The position numbers were made by a program, and so were the translations under genes. DNA of 37,252 bases from Fragilaria radians. Taxonomy: Eukaryota > Bacillariophyta > Fragilariophyceae > Fragilariales > Fragilariaceae. The stretch spans positions 1 to 37,252 of the forward strand of contig CAAAJI010000480.1 in NCBI GenBank assembly GCA_900642245.1. The letters are read 5' to 3'. Each line of letters opens with the position of its first letter. The first letter of the stretch is position 1. This document shows, piece by piece, positions 30,335-37,252 of this stretch. The notes under the pieces were generated by a model, which saw nothing but the letters and a program-made list of their open reading frames with translations, was not told the DNA's origin and did no database searches.

Positions 30335-33300
30335 TTATTCCCTCCCGTTTTTTATTTGTTCTTGTTGATACTGTCGGGAGCTGTACCGAGATGACGACCT
30401 TTCATCACGTCCCTCTCGTTCCTCACAAGATTCTAAGGTAACCTTTACCAATTGCATCCGTACCAAGTCAACACGGCGATTGAGATCCGAAAATCTATTC
30501 GGAGTCATGGGCTCTGAGAACATTAAGTTATTTTTTGGGATGCTTTTGTGATTGTTATTGATGACAATGTTGCTACCAATGCTGCTATTGCTGCTATTGT
30601 TGCTTCTGATGACAGAATTATCATATGTTGAATAGTTTGGAAAGAAACTTTTACTATCATAAGGATTGCCATTCTTCATCTCCTCTTCTTCTCCGTGGTC
30701 AAAACTCTCATCAGCATTATGATGTTCTTTCTGTTCCTTTGATGCCAATTCATTTTTCATTGATTCCAAAAGTCTTTGCTTTGATTTCACCCACCGTAAT
30801 TCCGCGTTCGTTTCCGCAAAGGACATGGTTGGTGCAGCAGCCTGCTTCTTCATTTTATGAAATTGTCGTTGTAGATCCAAGGATGGTTGTAATGGAAATT
30901 GTACATTCACAGTTTCTTGATGTTCCATTTGTTTGTGTTCTTTTGGTGAGAGTTCTGACCTTGTTGTCAAGTTTTCTTCCGTTTGTTGTTGTTGCTGCTT
31001 TTGTTGTTGCTGCTGTTGTTGCATCATTCGTTCCCGTATACGTTGTGCAGCCTTTCGTTGTAAACTGGATCTGGGAGATGAAGGAGATGATGATGAAGGA
31101 GAAAGATGTTGAAGAAAAGTAGGAGAAGATTGTGCCTGCGGAGTCTCAGTCGTCACAACTTTCAAATTCAGCTTTTGTGGATGCTGTGCAATAACGGATG
31201 AATGAGTAGTAGTAGTAGTAGTAGTAGTAGTTGTAGTTGTAGGAGGAGGAGGAGGAGGAGGAGGAGGAGGAGGAGGAGGAGGTGGACCATGCTGTTGTTT
31301 TGTGGAATTCATTAGATACGGAGGAAGCGGTGTTGTTGGTTGCTGTACAGGTCGTGACCAAGTTGACTGCCTCGGGTCCCAGTCTAGATATCCCTCAAAA
31401 TTTGAAGGTGTCGTGACAGTTGGGACATCAGTCGATGCTGATGACGACGATAATGATTGTTCACGTCTTCCGGATTGCAACCATGCAGGTTCGACACGAT
31501 TTGGAAGATGACTTTCGCTACCATGATTAGTGGGAGATGTGGCCTCATGCATTTCTTCTCTTGGAGAATCATGACGTATCTCCTGTATTGAATACTTGTT
31601 TGGCACTTTAAAGCCAAGTTGAGAGCCTTGAGCTCTGAAATTCAGCATTTGGCGTTGCTTTTCCATAGGTTGATTTTTAGTACCAGCATTCTGTATACCA
31701 CCTTCTTTAACCTTTTTGGGCTGAGCTTGAAGAATAGGCTTCCCGGTTGTCTTTTGGGTAGCATAAGGAATTGAAGTTGGCTTTGCACTTACAACTTTAG
31801 ACTTGGCGGCAGCAGCAAGATACCTAGAACGAGGAGATAAACGAGGAGATTCAGGATTATCCTCCAAAGTTGGAGTATCGTTAACCGCAGTGTCAATAGT
31901 GTTTCTATTTTCACTCATCTGCCATGGATGCGATGATGGCATCACATTCTTGGAGAAAACTAGTTTATCCTCATCCCCCTCGTCCTCGCCCTCAGTTGGT
32001 GGTGGTCTTATTCCATCAGAATCAATTCGATCCATCAAGGTTTCTTCATCGAATGTAAACATTTGAGGTTGTGCTTCTCTTTCGTATCCACTCTCCATCG
32101 AAAGTTTCCCAGAACAGTTTTGTTCGTGAAATAATTCGGCTTGGTGCCTCTCTTTGAGGTTTTCATCCACACTTGTAGCATCAACGAAATTTACCGATTC
32201 TTCCGTCATATTCGGAATGCGTGGATTCCAAGTCGAATTTCGTACATCATTACGTGATTTTGGAGAACTCTGATGCCTTTCGGCTTGAGTCTGATATTCA
32301 AACTCCGAGTCTTCTTCGTCAACTTTTGATTTTGCTGAATTCTGAAGCTTTAGATGCATAGACTGTACCAACTTTGAAACTGACTTTGTGGGAGATTTCC
32401 CTGTCGTTGTGAATGATGCTTGAGGCCTCGAAATGTATTGATTTTGGTTGCTTTTAGAGTGGTCGTTTTTGTTTGATGTCACCTTGGAAATGAATGATTT
32501 CCCATATTCTTGTTTATAATTGGCATAAGATTGAATATATAATTGAGGTACATCACTAGTTTCTTGGTGATTACGTTCATTCTCATCAAATACATCATAA
32601 TCATCACGTTCCTGTTTCGGAGAGTCACGTAATTCTTGATTTACATTATTTGCCAACTTTGTTGGGGATTTTTTATCACAATGCACGTAACCGAACTGAG
32701 AAAGGCTATGGGATTCACAAGGATTTCTCCGGATTTCTGAGAAACTATTCTGCTGGATACTTTCTCCAGGAGTAAAGGCATCATCTGTATTGATATCCTC
32801 TTCCTCTTCATGGTCTTCTCCCTGATCCTCATCCAAACCGTTCCTATCGTCATCGTTGTCCTCCTCTTTCTCCTGATTGTAAATCTCTTCAGGATCATTG
32901 CACTCCATGTCATAATCATCCGCCTGACCCTCCTCCTGTCTAATCATTCTATCTTCAAAGTAATTCTCCATTTCATCTATCTCATACTTATCTCGTTTTT
33001 CATGTTCATTTTCCTCATCCCAATGTTGATTATGTTCCCCGTCCTTACTTCTGGTTTGACTTTCATCAATGTCTGGGTAATGAGGCGCCATTCGACTGGG
33101 TTGGTAAGACTGCTCATTTTCAGGGGAGGCAATGTTATCACTTGCAGATGATAACGAAGGAAAAGAAACCGATGAATGGAATCGAACAGATTTTCCTCGA
33201 GAGGAGGGTGACAAAGATGGAACAAGGGTAGGAGTGACAGAAGCATTCTGCTGCAATAATGCAGAAGAAAATAATGAATGAGATGACGACGATTGCAACG

Positions 33301-34849
33301 TCCCAGTCATGTTAGTGTAAAATCTTGGGGAGGAATTGAGTATCGATGCACTACTGTGCTGTAATTGATTGGATGCAAGATCCACACGAGAACTTTGATA
33401 GTTCGTAGATAGAGGTGGGAGATATGCACGCTTCGAAACACTCATAGCGTTCTGAGAGGTATCACTCGAAGGTGACATGGGCTCTTCTACCAAAGTTGAA
33501 GTATCATGTTCATCCGATTCATTTTGCATGCAAGTTTTCGGCTTGTCTCGAACCCACCGTACTTCGGAGGTTGTTCCTGGTATTGAGGACGATACATGTT
33601 CTACTGCCAGAATATCATCAAATACCGTAGTATCCAATTGGGAGTCATCACGTCCTACTTCTCCAAAAAATGACTTAGCCTGATACTTGTCATTATGACG
33701 AATATTTTTGTCTTTATCAAAGCTGATGTTGGTCCTTTGGAGCCTGGACATTTCCCTTCGAATCGCTTTAAGCTCCTCGCGTAGCCATAGAGCTTCTGCT
33801 TCAAAGGATTCTCGTTCAAACTGAAGTTGAATGATTGAATCCCGAGATCCCATATACTCACGACGGAGCGACTGGACCCGATCATGTGATGCTTCCAATC
33901 GATCGCGGTATTGTTGATTCTTCGAAGCCAGTTGCCGAAGGTCTTCTTGCTGCTGAAAAATTGTATCTCTCATGGAAAGTAAAAGTTTGCTATGTTCCTC
34001 CAGATTGCTCTGAATGCTCTCGTCCTTACTACTTTGTTGGTCCTGGGACTTGATGCTGTCACCATTGTTCTTTGAAGAAGAGGATGAAGATGATGACGAT
34101 GTAGTCGATGACTCTAGAATAGCTTGACCTAATATAAATTCCACTGCCGAATCGTTATCGCCTTCTATCGGATTATGTGTCGACATATCCATGAAATCTT
34201 CAGCAAATACCTCCGGAACAGTGTCGAGGTGATCTGATCGTTTCAGGTTTAGCTGAGACACTACTTTCGGAGCATGGTCATTTCGCTCCTTCTCCTTTGT
34301 AGATGACGTGAAGAAACTCTTGGAACTGCATTCCGAAGTCTTGAAATCATTAGGTTCTTCATCCTCGATCGAAAAACGAAATTTCTTGTTCGTTATTTTG
34401 GGAGTCACCAAACTTGGTCCTTCAATAAGATTTGAATCTTCGATGTTGTCGGAATAGATTTTATTTGTTCTTATCTCAAATTGTAGTACTGGAGGTGCAG
34501 AGAAATCTACAGAATCAGGTGTCGACAACGAATCACCTGTGTTTCTCCTATTGTGAGGGGATATATCGGCATGAATCCCTTCAAAGAACTCTGTTTCAGT
34601 GGTAAACAAAGTGTTGATTGGCTTCAGGTCTACAGGGATCTCATGATACTTTTTCTTCCTAGTATTTTTTAGAAAAGTGTTCCGACTACGATTCCGTGTT
34701 GGCTGAGGTAAAAGTCCCAATTTTGCCAAAGTAGAAGCGCCACACATGGGCCTCGGCAATTCCCTTTCGTAACCAAAGCCATATGACTCATAGCTACTAT
34801 CCGAAGAGGAGGAAGAGGAAATTAAATGATCTGTAGCATAAATAGGCAT
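30335..34849 (-). CDS. Large acidic, low-complexity coiled-coil protein of unknown function
   Basis: 1504 aa from the ATG at 34849 (start MPIYATDHLISSSSSSDSSY). The frame stays open to 34996, but those extra 49 residues lie in the short space to the divergent neighbour and look like 5' UTR. Seen: Ser-rich N-terminus; coiled coil at about 280-371 (heptads rich in Leu, Gln, Arg, Glu); acidic tract at about 635-690; a Trp-containing segment YLDWDPRQSTWSRPV; 15 Pro then 12 Thr at about 1188-1214; a Gln-rich tract at about 1275-1295; and a charged C-terminal tail NRFSDLNRRVDLVRMQL, which also survives as fragments at 1843 and 14593. No signal peptide, membrane segment or enzyme motif. A cytoskeletal or scaffold role is only a guess. 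No intron is needed. Confidence 0.85.
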   Translation of the reverse strand: MPIYATDHLISSSSSSDSSYESYGFGYERELPRPMCGASTLAKLGLLPQPTRNRSRNTFLKNTRKKKYHEIPVDLKPINTLFTTETEFFEGIHADISPHNRRNTGDSLSTPDSVDFSAPPVLQFEIRTNKIYSDNIEDSNLIEGPSLVTPKITNKKFRFSIEDEEPNDFKTSECSSKSFFTSSTKEKERNDHAPKVVSQLNLKRSDHLDTVPEVFAEDFMDMSTHNPIEGDNDSAVEFILGQAILESSTTSSSSSSSSSKNNGDSIKSQDQQSSKDESIQSNLEEHSKLLLSMRDTIFQQQEDLRQLASKNQQYRDRLEASHDRVQSLRREYMGSRDSIIQLQFERESFEAEALWLREELKAIRREMSRLQRTNISFDKDKNIRHNDKYQAKSFFGEVGRDDSQLDTTVFDDILAVEHVSSSIPGTTSEVRWVRDKPKTCMQNESDEHDTSTLVEEPMSPSSDTSQNAMSVSKRAYLPPLSTNYQSSRVDLASNQLQHSSASILNSSPRFYTNMTGTLQSSSSHSLFSSALLQQNASVTPTLVPSLSPSSRGKSVRFHSSVSFPSLSSASDNIASPENEQSYQPSRMAPHYPDIDESQTRSKDGEHNQHWDEENEHEKRDKYEIDEMENYFEDRMIRQEEGQADDYDMECNDPEEIYNQEKEEDNDDDRNGLDEDQGEDHEEEEDINTDDAFTPGESIQQNSFSEIRRNPCESHSLSQFGYVHCDKKSPTKLANNVNQELRDSPKQERDDYDVFDENERNHQETSDVPQLYIQSYANYKQEYGKSFISKVTSNKNDHSKSNQNQYISRPQASFTTTGKSPTKSVSKLVQSMHLKLQNSAKSKVDEEDSEFEYQTQAERHQSSPKSRNDVRNSTWNPRIPNMTEESVNFVDATSVDENLKERHQAELFHEQNCSGKLSMESGYEREAQPQMFTFDEETLMDRIDSDGIRPPPTEGEDEGDEDKLVFSKNVMPSSHPWQMSENRNTIDTAVNDTPTLEDNPESPRLSPRSRYLAAAAKSKVVSAKPTSIPYATQKTTGKPILQAQPKKVKEGGIQNAGTKNQPMEKQRQMLNFRAQGSQLGFKVPNKYSIQEIRHDSPREEMHEATSPTNHGSESHLPNRVEPAWLQSGRREQSLSSSSASTDVPTVTTPSNFEGYLDWDPRQSTWSRPVQQPTTPLPPYLMNSTKQQHGPPPPPPPPPPPPPPPTTTTTTTTTTTTHSSVIAQHPQKLNLKVVTTETPQAQSSPTFLQHLSPSSSSPSSPRSSLQRKAAQRIRERMMQQQQQQQKQQQQQTEENLTTRSELSPKEHKQMEHQETVNVQFPLQPSLDLQRQFHKMKKQAAAPTMSFAETNAELRWVKSKQRLLESMKNELASKEQKEHHNADESFDHGEEEEMKNGNPYDSKSFFPNYSTYDNSVIRSNNSSNSSIGSNIVINNNHKSIPKNNLMFSEPMTPNRFSDLNRRVDLVRMQLVKVTLESCEEREGRDERSSSRYSSRQYQQEQIKNGRE
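30965..31025. repeat. CAA/CAG tract encoding poly-Gln (minus)
   Basis: TTGTTG/CTG triplet run on the plus strand, read as QQQQQQQKQQQQQ in the large protein. In-frame triplet repeat, likely variable in length. Confidence 0.85.
31205..31286. repeat. Adjacent (AGT)n and (GGA)n trinucleotide repeats
   Basis: Plus-strand AGT/TGT repeats (about 31205-31241) encode poly-Thr, and GGA repeats (about 31242-31286) encode poly-Pro, in the minus-strand large gene. Both keep the reading frame. Confidence 0.92.
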
Positions 34850-35091
34850 GTTAGATCGACTTTCGTGAGTTATGCAATGAGCCGCAAAAGTGTGAGAGTC
34901 GATTTTGGCGTGATAAGTTATTGTTATGTGATATACGTTTTTGGTTGATGATATAAAACTTGGAATCACATAAACAATTTCATTAAGTATATACAAATCT
35001 GTTTGTTTGATTAATTCGCCAAATGGAAAAATAATTGCCTCTGCAAAAAAATCTCTAATTACATTCCAAATCTATTTTCACCGAAAATCAC
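34850..35091. promoter_or_regulatory. Putative bidirectional promoter region
   Basis: 242 bp between the chosen start of the minus-strand large gene and the start of the plus-strand gene at 35092. AT-rich, no third gene fits. It probably holds both promoters and 5' UTRs. No specific element could be identified by eye. Confidence 0.45.
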
Positions 35092-36060
35092 ATGATAGGA
35101 AAAAAGGGAATGATTCATAGTGACGAAGTCACCAAAGAGGCAAAGGAATCGATGGAAAGCCGGCTCATTGAACTTGTTAGTTCTTTGTATGTTGATGATG
35201 ACAGTCGTGATGATCAAGTTGAGGTACTTCCTGAAGATCTCAATGGTTATCTGGGTCAAACACCTGAAACAATACGCCTGTTGAAAACAGTCGAGATAGA
35301 GTGGCAAAGGTTTTTAAGTGAAAATCCTCATCTGCGACCCCGGGGAGGTAGGGCCTCGCGTAGAGCTGTATTAGAATCGAAGCTCCGTGATACCCTGACC
35401 AGTCAAGCGAAGGCTGAATGTGAATTGCAACGTCAATTGGATTTCTTTCTGGAAAGTCGAGACGCTTTGGAGGATAACTTTGCAATCCAAGTTGAAGAAG
35501 CTGAATCAATTCAACGAATCATTCAGAGCCGAATTGACCAACAACTTGATCGAATCGCATTGAGTGATCATTTGATGCAACAGATTGTGCGATATGAAAC
35601 TTTCCTAGAGACTGTAGACATCCAAGCAGTGCCATATATTGCGAAATCTTCACGGAAACAACAAGAAACCCAGCCACAAGCAAGACAAAAAGAGCAACCT
35701 CAAAGACAAGACGAAGAACAAGAACCAAAAGTTCAACAACAAGTCAGAAATCGCGGTATGGAACCTTCCGCAAGGGCGATGGCCTTGATCGATCCTAATG
35801 GTGATGATGACGATGTACGACTTCGAGCCTTTCGCATGGACCATGCACTGTATTGTGCAGAGCTTAAAATCCTAGAGAAAGAGTCCGAACGAATTCAATT
35901 AAACAATGACGTTCACGCATTTGTTGGACAATTTCTCACAGAACACAATGTATGGGGAATATTAAATAGGCAACAACAAAAGCAGCAGCAACAGCATCAT
36001 CAACAAGATAAGAAACCAGTATCTTCAACTATCCCAACGTATCACTCAAAGAAGAAATAG
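35092..36060 (+). CDS. Coiled-coil protein of unknown function
   Basis: 322 aa, single exon. An acidic N-terminal part (SLYVDDDSRDD) is followed by a mainly helical region at about 65-190 rich in Glu, Gln, Leu and Arg (for example ESKLRDTLTSQAKAECELQR, IQRIIQSRIDQQLDRI). Then comes a Gln/Glu/Lys-rich linker (about 190-225), a second helical part with ALYCAELKILEKESERI (about 252-290), and a Gln/His-rich tail (QQQKQQQQHHQQ). No known domain recognised; no signal peptide or membrane segment. A second in-frame Met at codon 7 could be the real start. It is divergent from the large coiled-coil gene and shares its promoter region and its Gln-rich bias. A scaffold or kinetochore/centrosome-type role is conceivable but unsupported. 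Confidence 0.8.
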   Translation: MIGKKGMIHSDEVTKEAKESMESRLIELVSSLYVDDDSRDDQVEVLPEDLNGYLGQTPETIRLLKTVEIEWQRFLSENPHLRPRGGRASRRAVLESKLRDTLTSQAKAECELQRQLDFFLESRDALEDNFAIQVEEAESIQRIIQSRIDQQLDRIALSDHLMQQIVRYETFLETVDIQAVPYIAKSSRKQQETQPQARQKEQPQRQDEEQEPKVQQQVRNRGMEPSARAMALIDPNGDDDDVRLRAFRMDHALYCAELKILEKESERIQLNNDVHAFVGQFLTEHNVWGILNRQQQKQQQQHHQQDKKPVSSTIPTYHSKKK

Positions 36061-37252
36061 ACAAAAGTTCTGGGGGAGCACTTTTAGACATTGAAAACAT
36101 GAGTATTAACTTTATGGGAAAAGCTGACGACTCAAATAGACTTGATAATGAATTTAATCTAGTCTGTATTTACATATACTTCACTTTCACTAGCATTTAT
36201 ATCTTAGTAAGACAATTTATCTCTTCCCTTCCTAACCATTGGACTCCTTTTAGTGCATATTCATCCTGCTGTGGAATAATCAATTGATATAATCTCCTAC
36301 GGAAATTGAATGTGACTTCATTTTCTGTGTAGACGGCATCAAACAAATGTATAGAAATGAATGAAAGAAAAATCCTTTGGCTTACAATACAGACCTTGTT
36401 GTACTCCCAGATGAATGAGCAAAAGACTAGGTACCTTGGCAAATAAAGCTCGAAAAGAATACATTAGGAATTTCCAAAGCAATGATTGCATTAGTAATTT
36501 CCAGAGCATTGAAACTCTACAGTACCCTAACATATTGCGTTGAAAATTATTTATTCTCTTCTTCAGAGATTCCTTACTATCATTAAGTTTTTGTATTTTC
36601 ATACATGTATCAAAGTCTGTTTATAATTTTGTTTGTGGAGCATGCAAGTTTTCTTAAGCAAACTACGCTGACTTGAGTTTCATTCAATTGGAAAATACTT
36701 TGTACTTTCTTTAAGTTCTAATCTTACACTGATAACTCAAGAAGTAAGCTGTAAACTGAAAGTACTTTCTTTGAAGAATTCATAGGAGAAGTAATGAAAT
36801 TAGTGCAAGATTCCTCCAACCACCGATAATCTGTTACTACTTTAAGGGTGGAGGATGTAAATTTCCCTACAGGTGATGAGCATGTATATTTCCCTACAGG
36901 TAAATCACAATAATGATGCAATAGGGACTACATTATTATGCAAGATTATTAGCTTTATTCAAGACCTAAGATTATGTATAACATCGATTTACTCGATGCC
37001 CTGAAATCATCTGCCATTTTAGCATGGAAGAGTTTTATGTAATCAGATGTACGTTCGAAATCAGAAAATTTCTTTTAGGTACCTTTATTGAGCAAAGCTC
37101 AAAATTGTATTGCATTCCACAAAGAAACTTCACGCCTTTAAGGCTTTACCACACATAGCCGCAATCTATGGATTCAATTCTCGAGATTGTCAGAATGCAT
37201 AGGATAGATTTTTTCACCCCAGTTTGTAAATAAGTCCATTGACTTATCATTG
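36061..37252. other. Terminal AT-rich region without a supported gene
   Basis: Contains the 3' UTR of the coiled-coil gene. Short ORFs on both strands (up to 87 codons) have no recognisable domain. A 14-base direct repeat, atttccctacaggt, occurs twice within 30 bases near 36860-36902. Nothing here matches the duplicated units. Confidence 0.5.

Larger units (their letters stand above)
28850..30528. repeat. Segmental duplication unit 3 (block A3, probably the source copy)
   Basis: Homology with units 1 and 2 runs from the cyclophilin upstream region through the gene, its 3' flank and the last codons of the large gene, and ends at ttaagt (30523-30528). The large gene carries on intact to the right only here, so this copy preserves the original arrangement on that side. 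Confidence 0.88.

Noticed and set aside
30625..31122. 165-codon plus-strand ORF opposite the large gene
   Set aside because: It lies wholly within the intact minus-strand frame and is made of antisense low-complexity sequence.
36724..36921. 65-codon minus-strand ORF with a repeated PVGK motif
   Set aside because: The repetition comes from a 14-base direct repeat in AT-rich sequence; there is no domain or paralogue to support it.
1..37252. tRNA, rRNA, CRISPR or bacterial operon features
   Set aside because: None seen on either strand. Introns, plastid presequences and LTR retroelements point to a eukaryotic nuclear genome, where operons and CRISPR arrays are not expected. A tRNAscan run would settle the tRNA question.

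Overview
The window looks like an AT-rich nuclear segment from a diatom (stramenopile). Four things support this: three cyclophilin genes whose N-termini read as a diatom plastid-import signal (signal peptide, a cleavage site followed by Phe, then a Ser-rich transit peptide) plus a thylakoid twin-arginine signal; four genes of the DUF6824 family, which is abundant in diatoms; short GT-AG introns of 64-89 nt; and Ty1/copia remnants of the type common in diatom genomes. I do not assign a species.

The layout is a tandem segmental duplication, read as A-B-D / A-B-D / A. Unit 1 covers about 1-12713, unit 2 about 12714-28849, and a partial unit 3 about 28850-30528. Each A block holds an intronless lumenal cyclophilin gene (586-1431, 13322-14185, 29074-29928; + strand), facing the 3' end of a large minus-strand gene. 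Only the rightmost copy of that large gene is complete (30335-34849). In units 1 and 2 only its last 62 codons remain (1843-2036, 14593-14786). A1 and A2 also carry a two-exon DUF6824 gene (2545-3638, 15325-16388). Each B block carries a decayed minus-strand retroelement in which copia leader and gag sequence abuts Ty3/gypsy protease and reverse transcriptase (4110-6140, 19205-20995). It then has an unidentified duplicated stretch and a second DUF6824 gene (7697-8741, 23982-25038). Each D block holds a differently deleted version of what looks like one ancestral copia insertion: D1 keeps pol (10045-11776), D2 keeps gag (25761-26930).

Unit 2 has two segments absent from unit 1. One is 16839-19205, with a plus-strand copia gag/zinc-knuckle remnant. 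The other is 22125-23473, with a possible two-exon Met-rich gene.

The right end (30.3-36.1 kb) is single-copy: the large low-complexity coiled-coil gene, a short bidirectional promoter region, and a divergent coiled-coil gene (35092-36060). The last 1.2 kb shows no convincing gene.

The expressed products are probably the three plastid-lumen cyclophilins, the four DUF6824 proteins and the two coiled-coil proteins. Nothing suggests a shared pathway; the grouping comes from duplication. All functional calls rest on motif recognition by eye, with no database search.
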